Positions 48,407 through 55,905 of a stretch of 64,000 nt of DNA are shown here, piece after piece. The position numbers and the translations under genes were made by a program. Origin of the DNA: Noviherbaspirillum galbum (GTDB lineage: Bacteria; Pseudomonadota; Gammaproteobacteria; Burkholderiales; Burkholderiaceae_D); the NCBI RefSeq assembly GCF_010974945.1, contig NZ_JAAIVB010000080.1, forward strand, positions 1-64,000. The letters are read 5' to 3'. A model generated the notes under the pieces. It saw nothing but the letters and a program-made list of their open reading frames with translations, was not told the origin of the DNA and made no database searches. The stretch's first letter is position 1. Each line of letters begins with the position of its first letter.

Positions 48407-48913
48407 ATGACCATCAACGTCGGCGACGGCCTGCCCGAGGGCACGCTGTCCGAATACATCGAAGTCGAGACCGAAGGCTGCTCCCTCGGTCCCAACACCT
48501 TCCAGGTCAGCGACCTGGTCAAGGGCAAGACCATCGCCATCTTCGGCCTGCCCGGTGCCTATACGCCCACCTGCTCGGCGCAGCACGTGCCCGGCTACGT
48601 GAAGCTGGCCGACCAGCTCAAGGCCAAGGGCGTGGACGAAATCTGGTGCATCTCGGTGAACGACGCCTTCGTGATGGGCGCCTGGGGCCGCGACCAGAAA
48701 GCCACCGGCACCGTGCGCATGATGGCCGACGGCAGCGCCACCTTCGCCAAGGCGCTCGGCCTGGACATGGACCTTACCGCCCGCGGCATGGGCGTGCGCA
48801 TGCAGCGCTGCTCCATGCTGGTGGTGGACGGCGTGGTCAAGCAACTGAACATCGAGGCGCCCGGCAAGTTCGAGGTCTCGAACGCCGAAACCCTGCTCAA
48901 GCAACTCGGCTGA
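48407..48913 (+). CDS. Peroxiredoxin, Prx5-type
   Basis: The 168-residue protein has the peroxidatic motif PGAYTPTCSAQHVPGY with Cys56, and later NDAFVMGAWGRDQ and RCSMLVVDGVV, as in the atypical 2-Cys/Prx5 group. It reduces hydroperoxides with a thiol donor, probably glutathione or glutaredoxin. AGGAGA precedes the ATG. It is monocistronic, lying between two good terminators. Confidence 0.92.
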   Translation: MTINVGDGLPEGTLSEYIEVETEGCSLGPNTFQVSDLVKGKTIAIFGLPGAYTPTCSAQHVPGYVKLADQLKAKGVDEIWCISVNDAFVMGAWGRDQKATGTVRMMADGSATFAKALGLDMDLTARGMGVRMQRCSMLVVDGVVKQLNIEAPGKFEVSNAETLLKQLG

Positions 48914-48930
48914 CCGGGCATCCCGGAACG

Positions 48931-48959
48931 AAAAAAAGCCCGCGCGATGCGGGCTTTTT
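48931..48959. terminator. Bidirectional terminator
   Basis: GCCCGC and GCGGGC (loop GCGAT) are flanked by seven A on the left and TTTTT on the right. It serves the peroxiredoxin gene on the plus strand and the PEP-CTERM gene on the minus strand. Confidence 0.85.
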
Positions 48960-48997
48960 CATTGTTCGCCCCGGGCGGGCGAAGCTGGCGTTCCGGT

Positions 48998-49729
48998 TCA
49001 GGAACGGCGGCGGCGCGACAGCGCCAGGCCGAGGCCGGCCAGGCCCATCAAGGCGATCGTTCCCGGTTCCGGCACGCGGGTCACGGATTCCACGTACACC
49101 ACCATGTCCTGGTAGTCGCGGTCGGAGCCGGCGCTCAGCAGGGTGTCTTCCCAGCCGAGGATGTAGCTCGACGGACCCCAGACGCCGGCCGGACGGGTCG
49201 GCAGCTTGATCGTGTCGCCATCGCCCTGGTAGGCAACCATCTGGTCGTTGCCGCCATTCAGGAGGGCCTGGGAGTACAGCACCGGGCCGTTGGCGGTGCC
49301 CATGTAGTAGCCGAAGGTGGCGCTGGTGAATTGGGACGACACGCCGTTGGCGCTGAACCTGAAGGTGTCGGTCACCGACAGGAATGCCTGATCGCCAGAC
49401 GCGCCGGCGCCGGAGAACAGCTGCAGGTAACGCGTCGGATCGTTCACGTCATAGATGCCGAAGGTATTGGTCGACGACCGGCCGGCGACTTCAATCACCA
49501 TGGTCGCCACCGAACCGCCGGACGCTTCAATGCGGAAGCGGCCATCCTCGGAAGCCTGGTTGGCATTGACGTCGGGCGCGGCGGAAAGCGGCGTGCCGGC
49601 GGCGGTGTAGAGGTTGTTGATTACCTGCTGCAGATCCGGCGACTCTCCGCCGAGCAGCACTGTGGTTGCGAAGGACGATGCGCATGCCATCATCGCGGCA
49701 GCGGCAACCAGTGTCTTGATCATTTTCAT
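48998..49729 (-). CDS. PEP-CTERM sorting-domain exported protein
   Basis: The 243-residue protein has a signal peptide (MKMIKTLVAAAAMMACASSFA) and a C-terminal sorting tail: VPEPGTIALMGLAGLGLALSR then basic residues. This is the substrate signal of an exosortase (EpsH/XrtA type). The middle region (about 90-205) has FGIYD, GYYMG and the DRDYQDMVVYVE segment, which suggests a DUF4114-type domain. GGTGGA lies six bases before the ATG. The exosortase is not in this window. The function is unknown; such proteins are linked with exopolysaccharide and floc formation. Confidence 0.88.
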   Translation of the reverse strand: MKMIKTLVAAAAMMACASSFATTVLLGGESPDLQQVINNLYTAAGTPLSAAPDVNANQASEDGRFRIEASGGSVATMVIEVAGRSSTNTFGIYDVNDPTRYLQLFSGAGASGDQAFLSVTDTFRFSANGVSSQFTSATFGYYMGTANGPVLYSQALLNGGNDQMVAYQGDGDTIKLPTRPAGVWGPSSYILGWEDTLLSAGSDRDYQDMVVYVESVTRVPEPGTIALMGLAGLGLALSRRRRS

Positions 49730-50140
49730 TTGTCATCCACCCTTGGTTAGTCGAAGCTTTACAAGAAATTTGTGTTGCCGGCTTCAATTAGCGGGTTTTG
49801 TGCCAGTTAGAAAAATCAATTACTTAGCGTTGTTAGTAACTGGAACCGTAAAGTTTGTCGACGGTTTTGGGAGAGGACTGGTTGGTCCGAAGTGAGGCGA
49901 GGGCAGGACAGCGACATTTCCAAAAGGAAATGAAAAGCGAAGCAGAGGACAAAAGCCAGTTCGCCCACTTGCCGCGTTCCCCGCAGCCGGGACAGGCCAC
50001 AGTCATGCCGATGGGGCAGGAGGTCGAACCTCCACATCTTTCCCAGACGATTACTCAGGCGGATGACGGCATCCGCTCAAACAATCGAACAAGGTCGCCC
50101 GAAGTAACTCCCACATGGGTGTTGAAGCAGTTTTCTTTGG

Positions 50141-50172
50141 GTACTTTCTTTGTCTGCTGACAAAGAAAGTAC
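50141..50172. repeat. Perfect 14-bp hairpin GTACTTTCTTTGTC
   Basis: GTACTTTCTTTGTC and GACAAAGAAAGTAC form a perfect 14-bp stem with a TGCT loop. No T-run follows. It is joined directly to the second dispersed repeat block, so it is more likely part of a repeated element than a terminator. Confidence 0.75.
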
Positions 50173-50180
50173 TTGGGCCG

Positions 50181-50234
50181 CCGGGACCAGCCCCGGCTTG
50201 GTCCCACGGAGTGGGAGCCGCAACCGGTTCACCG
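50181..50234. repeat. Second dispersed repeat block, copy 2
   Basis: GGGACCAGCCCCGGC ... CCACGGAGTGGGAGCCGC, then CCGGTTCACCGG, matching 30451-30502 at most positions. Confidence 0.7.
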
Positions 50235-50263
50235 GAGAGACGTGCGCAACCGCCGTTGAAATA

Positions 50264-50347
50264 GAATCCCCGCCTTCGCGGGGATGACGGAGCGTTGCGA
50301 GGATGACGGCGCGTTGTGCGGACGACGAAGCGTTGTAGAGATGACGG
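50264..50347. repeat. Hairpin repeat copy 3 with 19-bp tandem array
   Basis: The hairpin GAATCCCCGCC-TTC-GCGGGGAT (50264 on) matches the 25.3 and 30.3 kb copies but lacks their left part. It runs into three 19-bp units (50282, 50301, 50320) of the form GGATGACGGAGCGTTGCGA plus a partial fourth. Confidence 0.75.
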
Positions 50348-50472
50348 AAAGCCGCACGAAGCAGGTTGCCGCGCACGACGAAATGTGGCGCGTCCGCCGC
50401 CGGCAAGCGCCAATGACAGCCGTAATCATGGACAACGCCCGATCCTCGCGCGAGGACCCGTCCAAGTCCCCC

Positions 50473-51210
50473 CTAGTTCGGCAACTTACCCGCAAACGTC
50501 GCCAACTGCGCCGCCGAAATATACTGCGAAAGATCCACCTTCCAAGTCCCGTTCGCCCCGCAAACCTGGTAGGTCGCGGAAGACCGCACCGCCTTGCAGC
50601 TGGTCCGGTCCTTGTCCGGCGTCACACCGCCATTGCTCCCAAGCACTTCCGCCGTCGTCAGCATCTCGTCATAGCTCGGCACGCTGATGGTGGAAGCATT
50701 CTCCTGTGCCCCGACCATCAGCATGTCGGCGTTCATCGATGCCACGGTATTGGTGGAGTCGTAGATCCGCCGGAAGATGGCGACGAGGCGCTGGCCGTAG
50801 GGATTGGTCGCCCTGAAGGTGGAGGGCAGGTAGGACTTGTAGATCAGCCAGTTCGCATCCACGGCGCAGGTGTGCAGGGTGGCGTCGTTGGTGGTGGTTC
50901 CGCCCGTGCCGAGGACGGTGTCCGCCTTGATCTGGCAATACGAGGCGGCGCCGGTGCCGTCGGCCATGGCGGCCAGCATGCCGGTGGAATTCGCGAGGTA
51001 GTACTGCGACGCCGCCTGCATGAAGGCTTGCGCGTGCTCGGCGACGTTCTTGGCGCGCATGTCGCGCGCATTCTGCGCCATCCAGGGAATGGTCAGCACG
51101 AAGGTGGAGATCATGATGGCCAGGCCGAGGATGACCTCGGCCAGCGTCAGTCCCTCCTGCCGCAGAGGCAGTCGTTTCGTGAAGCGTGCCAGGCGTGCCA
51201 TGGTCAGCAT
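50473..51210 (-). CDS. pilV: Minor pilin / tip protein in the pilV position
   Basis: The 245-residue protein has a basic leader ending in RQEG, then LTLAEVILGLAIMISTFVL, a type IV prepilin cleavage site with Glu at +5 and the hydrophobic N-terminal helix. The start is ATG 51210, overlapping the pilM-like stop by seven bases; ATG 51201 is an alternative. The C-terminal part has two Cys pairs. As the last gene after pilM it occupies the pilV position of R64-type loci, but it is shorter than R64 PilV and shows no shufflon repeats. The gene symbol is by position and type. Confidence 0.7.
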   Translation of the reverse strand: MLTMARLARFTKRLPLRQEGLTLAEVILGLAIMISTFVLTIPWMAQNARDMRAKNVAEHAQAFMQAASQYYLANSTGMLAAMADGTGAASYCQIKADTVLGTGGTTTNDATLHTCAVDANWLIYKSYLPSTFRATNPYGQRLVAIFRRIYDSTNTVASMNADMLMVGAQENASTISVPSYDEMLTTAEVLGSNGGVTPDKDRTSCKAVRSSATYQVCGANGTWKVDLSQYISAAQLATFAGKLPN

Positions 51211-51647
51211 TGCGTCGCGGTGGCGGAGGCGCCGGCATCGCCGTACCAGAGATAGTTCTTGCCGCCCGAGCTGACGCTTTGCGCGGCGGCGGCGGGTTGC
51301 ATGAGTTGCGTCATCCCGCTGGTCGCCGACTCGTCCAGCTTGGCGCAGATGATGAAACCGCCGGTGCTGTCCACGATCGCCTTCCAGCTGCTGCCGAGCG
51401 CGAGGTTCTTCATGGAGTCCGGCGTGGAGCTCGACTGGACGATGGTCTGCCATGAAATCGTGCCGGCCGGCGGACGGTTGGCGGTAACGTAGTAGCTCGT
51501 CAGCAGCATGAAGGTCTTGTAGAGGCCGATCTCGACGTTCGCCGCGCGGGCGCTGCGCGGCAGTTCCCGCTCGAGGTATTTCCCGTTGATCAGCATGCCG
51601 GTGGTGAACAGCAGCGATAGCGACAGCATCGACATGATGACGTTCAT
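51204..51647 (-). CDS. pilM: PilM-like type IVb pilus protein
   Basis: The 147-residue protein starts with a hydrophobic helix (about residues 3-22) that could anchor it in the inner membrane. It continues with a small soluble domain (VEIGLYKTFMLLTSYYVTANR, then GTISWQTIVQ) resembling the short PilM of R64-type thin pili. It begins four bases after a pilin gene and overlaps the minor pilin gene. PilM in these systems is required for pilus assembly; its exact function is not known. The family call is moderate because the protein is short. Confidence 0.6.
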   Translation of the reverse strand: MNVIMSMLSLSLLFTTGMLINGKYLERELPRSARAANVEIGLYKTFMLLTSYYVTANRPPAGTISWQTIVQSSSTPDSMKNLALGSSWKAIVDSTGGFIICAKLDESATSGMTQLMQPAAAAQSVSSGGKNYLWYGDAGASATATQC

Positions 51648-51651
51648 GGGC

Positions 51652-52263
51652 TCAGCGTATTTCCATGCCGATCATCGTGCTGGCGACGGTGCAGTTGGTG
51701 GCGAGGACGGACGGCGTCAGGGTCGTGCCCGCCTTGTAGGCGGTGCCGCCGGTGACCGTGCCGCCGGAGGACGTCATGCCGGTGCCGATGTTGATGTTGT
51801 AGGCATACTGGCTGGCCGAGCCGGCGAGCTGCAGGCACTGGTCGCTGTCGTTAGGCGTGATCACCACGGCGAAGGACGAGGTGCCGCCGGTGAGCACGAC
51901 GGTATTGTTGTTGATGTCGGCCAGCACGCCGGTCGTTCCCGACTTGGCCTTGAAGCTCTTGTAGGGGAAGAAGCTGGTGCTTGCCAGGGAGCTGGCAGTC
52001 ACGTTGGAGAAATCGTTGGTGACGCCGAAGGTCTGCTTCAGCTTGGCCGCGAGCAGCGCCGTGTCTTCAACAAGTTGCGTCGGCACCAGCGCCGCGGTCG
52101 CGTACTTGTAGCCGGAAAAGCCGACCACCGCGATCGATGCGCCGATGGCCAGCACCAGCAAGGTTTCGGCGATGGTCAGGCCTGCCTGCTTGTGCGGCAG
52201 CGTGGCGCGGCCCGCATGGAATGCCCTGGGGACCGGCTTGAGCGCGAACTGTTCTTTCTGCAT
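51652..52263 (-). CDS. pilS: Type IVb pilin (second pilin gene)
   Basis: The 203-residue prepilin has a ~28-residue leader ending in KQAG, then LTIAETLLVLAIGASIAVV (Glu at +5). The long leader and overall size fit type IVb pilins such as PilS. A C-terminal Cys pair (QCLQLAG ... TNCTVAS) would form the D-region disulfide. The start at 52263 has AAGGAAAG six bases upstream. It is a distant paralogue of the pilin encoded just upstream: both share a VEDTA-L-LQ-TF pattern, PYKSF/PFKSF and DADQC/DSDQC. Confidence 0.85.
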   Translation of the reverse strand: MQKEQFALKPVPRAFHAGRATLPHKQAGLTIAETLLVLAIGASIAVVGFSGYKYATAALVPTQLVEDTALLAAKLKQTFGVTNDFSNVTASSLASTSFFPYKSFKAKSGTTGVLADINNNTVVLTGGTSSFAVVITPNDSDQCLQLAGSASQYAYNINIGTGMTSSGGTVTGGTAYKAGTTLTPSVLATNCTVASTMIGMEIR

Positions 52264-52390
52264 GGTGCTTTCCTTTCGACTGGAATATGTCCTGGCTGGA
52301 ATGTGCCCGCGCATCGATGGATGTCGGGGCGGGCGATTGCTTGCTGCTTGCCTGATACTTTGCCGGAGCGAACCGGCCTGCGGCACAAGT

Positions 52391-52409
52391 GTTAACCGGA
52401 GCTAATCTT
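52391..52409 (-). promoter_or_regulatory. Motif shared with the pilP upstream region
   Basis: GTTAACCGGAGCTAATCTT (plus strand) matches 57961-57979 at 15 of 19 positions. It lies about 128 bases upstream of the second pilin start, in a 155-base gap that separates the two pilin genes. Confidence 0.4.
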
Positions 52410-52418
52410 CAGGGCGTC

Positions 52419-52991
52419 TCAATGCAACTCGATGCCCACGAGCGCATTGCCGTTCGCGCAGCCGTTCGGGTCGCCGAGCGCGCTCGACGTGACGGTGCTG
52501 CCCAGCTTGTAATCCACGCCCGATGCGCCCGCCAGCGCGCCGGTGCTGGCGCTGACCGACGGGCCAACGCGGATGCGGTAGGCATAGGAGGCCGCGCTCG
52601 TCGCCAGGCGCATGCACTGGTCGGCATCGCTGGCGGTGAACAGCAGCGCCAGGCTGGCCGGCCCCCCGCTCAGGGCGACCGGATTCATGCGGATGTCCGA
52701 GAGCGTGGTGCCGTCCGTGCTGAAGCTCTTGAACGGCAGGATCTTCGCGGAGGTCAGCGTCGGAACGTCGATGCCGGAATAGCCGGCAAAGGAGAATGTC
52801 GACTGCAGCCGGGTTGCCAGCGCGGCGGTATCCTCCACCATCTGCCGCGACTGCATCTCGGCGTTCACGACGCCGTAGCCGGCGCCCAGAAGGGCGACCA
52901 CCGTGACCGCGACCGCGATCGCGAGCAGGGATTCCGCGAGGCTCATGCCGGCCTCGCGCGGCGCTTGTCTTGGGTTCGGCTGTCGGATCAT
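52419..52991 (-). CDS. pilS: Type IVb pilin (first pilin gene)
   Basis: The 190-residue prepilin has a leader ending in REAG, then MSLAESLLAIAVAVTVVALL (Glu at +5). A VEDTAALATRLQSTF segment and a Cys pair (DQCMRL ... NGCANG) follow. The start at 52991 lies 50 bases after pilR; the frame is open upstream only because it overlaps pilR in another frame. Two similar pilins in one R64-like locus is unusual: one may be the major subunit and the other a minor or alternative one. Confidence 0.82.
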   Translation of the reverse strand: MIRQPNPRQAPREAGMSLAESLLAIAVAVTVVALLGAGYGVVNAEMQSRQMVEDTAALATRLQSTFSFAGYSGIDVPTLTSAKILPFKSFSTDGTTLSDIRMNPVALSGGPASLALLFTASDADQCMRLATSAASYAYRIRVGPSVSASTGALAGASGVDYKLGSTVTSSALGDPNGCANGNALVGIELH

Positions 52992-53041
52992 GATGTCGAG
53001 TAAAAAGGAAATGCCGGCACAGGACGTCCCGCCTGCGAGGT

Positions 53042-54109
53042 TCAGAAATTGTTTCCGGATCGGACAGCGAAGGTCACCATCATGAAGGAGCCATAGACCC
53101 ACACCACCATGATCGCCACGATCGCCATGATCAGGATGCCGAGGGTGCGGAACTGGGCCTCCGTCTTCGCGATCGTCTTTGCCATGAAGCGGACCGCGAG
53201 GCGCTCGAGGCCGACCGCGAAATTGCTGGTGCTCCCATACAGCACGATCTGCCAGCGCAGGCCCTGCTCGAACAGTCCGGTCGCCAGCGCCCGGCCCTCC
53301 TGCGTGCCATCGCGCGCGCTGCGCTTCATGCGCCGGAAGTGGGCCCGGCCCCAGGCGCCGCTGGTATCGCTGAGCATGTCGATCGCCGACACCATGGGCA
53401 CGCCGACGCGCATGAAGGAAGAGATCGCCTTCAGGTAGACCACCGAGGAAATCCGGCGGTGCAGCGTCCAGGGAAAGACATACCTGTCGAAGAAGCGCCG
53501 CGTCTCGCCGGTCCAGTGATCGCGGGTGGCAAGGAAGGCGCCGCTCCATCCGCCGACGCTGGCGGCGATGAATACGGTCAGCAGGATGATGTGGTCCGCC
53601 AGCCAGCCGAGCGCGGCCGCCGGCCCGGCCCAGCGCTCGCGCGGGGCGACGCTTTCCATCACGGGAATCGCGAACTGGGAAATGCCGGCCAGGAGCGCGC
53701 ACAGCATGAGGAAGTAGAAGACCGGCGTGACGATGCCACCGGTCACCTTGCTGCGGATCAGGGCGACGTCGGTGGCGATCTGCGCGGCGCGGGTCAGGCC
53801 GCCGATGGGATCGGCGCCCTGTTCGCCGGCGTCGATCATGGTCGCTTCCACCGGCGGCACCAGGTCGCGCAGGGCCTGCCCGAGCGTGAAGGCATGGGTC
53901 TTCTGTTCTTCGCCGCGCAGGCGCCGCATTGCCTTCGCGGTGATGGCATGCCGGCGGTCGCGCGTCTTGCGGAACTGTTCGTCCAGCACCTGCAGGGAAT
54001 CGAACAGCGGAATGCCGTCGTTGATGAAGCTCGCCATCAGGGTATAGAACTCTTCCCGCTGGGACGCGGCGATCGACGGCGCGCCGTTCCTCTTCCAGAA
54101 TGGCTTCAT
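53042..54109 (-). CDS. pilR: Type IVb pilus inner-membrane platform protein PilR
   Basis: The 355-residue protein is of the GspF/PilC class, with two T2SF domains (MASFINDGIPLFDSLQVL, then FMRVGVPMVSAIDML) and three main hydrophobic segments (about residues 124-148, 165-190 and 320-347). It forms the platform on which the assembly ATPase acts. The start overlaps the pilQ stop by four bases (ATGA). Confidence 0.88.
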   Translation of the reverse strand: MKPFWKRNGAPSIAASQREEFYTLMASFINDGIPLFDSLQVLDEQFRKTRDRRHAITAKAMRRLRGEEQKTHAFTLGQALRDLVPPVEATMIDAGEQGADPIGGLTRAAQIATDVALIRSKVTGGIVTPVFYFLMLCALLAGISQFAIPVMESVAPRERWAGPAAALGWLADHIILLTVFIAASVGGWSGAFLATRDHWTGETRRFFDRYVFPWTLHRRISSVVYLKAISSFMRVGVPMVSAIDMLSDTSGAWGRAHFRRMKRSARDGTQEGRALATGLFEQGLRWQIVLYGSTSNFAVGLERLAVRFMAKTIAKTEAQFRTLGILIMAIVAIMVVWVYGSFMMVTFAVRSGNNF

Positions 54110-55905
54110 GCCGGTTCCTCTGCCGCGGCGCCATGCGCGGCAAGGGGCTCAGCCATGACGTCGATGTCGGCGGTCAGGGTGTTGACCTGGTCCTCGATGT
54201 CGGTCGGGTCGATGAGTCCTTGCTTCATCTTGGAAATCGCATGCGCCAGCGCGGTCGGGCCCATGCCGTCAATGCTGAGGTAGTCCGAGCGTATCCAGTG
54301 GTTCTGCGCCTCGATGAGGCGGTCCTGCGCGATCAGCTTGAGCATGAGGTGATCCCGCTCCGGCACGATGAACTCGCTGCAGGTGGTGCGGCCCTTCACC
54401 CCCGTCTGGTTGCAGATGGCGCAGCCGCGGCGGATGCGGATGCCGTCATTCTGCAGGTCGGCCACCCGCTTGACGCGCTCGAGTACGTCGGGCGGAATGC
54501 GTCCCTGCGCGTCGGCTTCGGACAGCGGCTGGGCGCAATCGCACAGCGTCGGCACCAGGCGCGAAAAGATGATGCCCGAGATGAAGCCCGGCATCGTCAG
54601 CAGGCGCAGCGGCACGCCGAGTTCGCGCAGGCGCTCAAAGGCGCCGATCGCGGAAAAGGCATGCAGGGTCGAGGTAGTCTTGCGGCCGGACAGCGTGGCG
54701 TCCTTGACCAGGTCGGCGACCTCGGCGTCGCGGATCTCGCCGACGCAGACCACGTCCGGATCCTGGCGCAGCGCGGCGCGCAGGAAGTCGGCCATGGACG
54801 CGCCCTCGACTTCGCCGCTGGTCTTGCGCGGCACCGAGGTCTGGGTCGCGCCGGGCACCTCGTATTCCACCGGATCCTCGATCATGATGATCTTGGTGGT
54901 CTGGCCGCGCCGCTCCAGGATGTAGCGCATCATCGCCTGCATCATGGTGCTCTTGCCGCCATTGGTCGGGCCGACCAGCAGCACCAGGCCCTTGGCGCCG
55001 ATCAGCATGTTCTTGAGCACGGCGACCTGCTCGCCGGTGAGGCCGACCTGGTCGAGGCCCAGCGCCTTCTTGCTCGCTCCCAGCACGCGCATCACCGCCT
55101 GGAAGTTGCCCGAGGGATGGATGGGCGTGGAGCAGAAGCGCAGGCCGATCTTGATGCCGCTGGTCAGCGTATGGTCGATCAGCGCTTCCTTCGGCCGCAG
55201 CAGGTCCCAGGTGGTGTCCTTGCTGCCGACGTCGGCGTGCGCGGCGTACAGGGAAGTCATCAGCGCCTTGGCGGTGGTGTAGGCGATGTGCCGGTAGAAC
55301 ACCCGCTCGCCATGCACGCGCAGGAAGATGTCCGCATGTTTGAGCTCGCGGGTCTCGATGTGGATGTCCGAGGCGGCCATTTCCACCGCCGCGGCGAACA
55401 GCACCGCCGCCAGCTTTTCCACGCTGGTGGCGTCCGCGCCATGCATGGAAATGCCGTTGGACCTGCCGGCGTCATGCGACCCCTGCACCAGCTTGAGGAT
55501 CTCGATGTGTGTCGGCTGGATCTTTTGCCTGGAAAAGCCGGCGCGTTCCGCGCGGCGCAGCACGTCGTACATCACCGGCTTGCCGAAGCAGGCTTCCGAG
55601 CAGAGGATCCATGTCACGCCCGCCGAATCCTCGATGACCGCGAACTCCTTCTCGAGGTCGTGGCGCAGGTCCAGCTGGTCGGTGACGAGCCGGCCCTGGG
55701 GAACCTGCTTGGCATCCACGAGGACCGGAATGCGCGGCGCCATGGCGCCCGGATTCGGCGAATGCGCGATTGCGGCCTTCGCCTGGACGGTCGTGCCCGC
55801 GTCGGCACGCGCTTCGCGCCCGAAGCCCATGGCCTTGAAATTCTTCATCAGGCCGCCGCCCTTGGCGGACGGTTCAGTTTTTTTGTTCTGTCTGGTAAAG
55901 GACAT
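54106..55905 (-). CDS. pilQ: Type IVb pilus assembly ATPase PilQ
   Basis: The 599-residue GspE/PilB-class ATPase has Walker A GPTNGGKSTMMQAMM, the Asp box MIEDPVEYEVPGATQT, Walker B VCVGEIRDAEVADLV and the His box (STLHAFSAIGAFERL). A tetracysteine-like zinc site is partly visible (LCDCAQ ... CAICNQTG). In R64-type loci this ATPase is named PilQ and must not be confused with the PilQ secretin of type IVa pili. GGAGG lies five bases before the ATG at 55905, which overlaps the pilO end by 32 bases. Confidence 0.9.
   Translation of the reverse strand: MSFTRQNKKTEPSAKGGGLMKNFKAMGFGREARADAGTTVQAKAAIAHSPNPGAMAPRIPVLVDAKQVPQGRLVTDQLDLRHDLEKEFAVIEDSAGVTWILCSEACFGKPVMYDVLRRAERAGFSRQKIQPTHIEILKLVQGSHDAGRSNGISMHGADATSVEKLAAVLFAAAVEMAASDIHIETRELKHADIFLRVHGERVFYRHIAYTTAKALMTSLYAAHADVGSKDTTWDLLRPKEALIDHTLTSGIKIGLRFCSTPIHPSGNFQAVMRVLGASKKALGLDQVGLTGEQVAVLKNMLIGAKGLVLLVGPTNGGKSTMMQAMMRYILERRGQTTKIIMIEDPVEYEVPGATQTSVPRKTSGEVEGASMADFLRAALRQDPDVVCVGEIRDAEVADLVKDATLSGRKTTSTLHAFSAIGAFERLRELGVPLRLLTMPGFISGIIFSRLVPTLCDCAQPLSEADAQGRIPPDVLERVKRVADLQNDGIRIRRGCAICNQTGVKGRTTCSEFIVPERDHLMLKLIAQDRLIEAQNHWIRSDYLSIDGMGPTALAHAISKMKQGLIDPTDIEDQVNTLTADIDVMAEPLAAHGAAAEEPA

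Larger units (their letters stand above)
49730..50472. other. Gene-free stretch with clustered repeats
   Basis: No credible gene is found here. The first ~170 bases are AT-rich and probably hold the PEP-CTERM promoter. A GGAGG-TTCGA-CCTCC hairpin (minus-strand reading, near 50021-50035) is not part of a tRNA. From 50141 on there is a perfect hairpin, two dispersed repeat blocks and a short tandem array. Confidence 0.6.

Noticed and set aside
50015-50040. GGAGG-TTCGA-CCTCC hairpin resembling a tRNA T-arm
   Set aside because: The loop is 5 rather than 7 bases and no acceptor, D or anticodon arms can be folded around it.
50141-50347. CRISPR array
   Set aside because: The 19-bp units are directly adjacent with no spacers and no cas genes are present.
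50473-51210. A shufflon at the pilV 3' end
   Set aside because: No inverted 19-bp sfx-like repeats, alternative C-terminal segments or recombinase gene were seen.
52992-54143. A long upstream extension of the first pilin frame
   Set aside because: It runs through pilR in another frame; the prepilin leader and signal begin at 52991.
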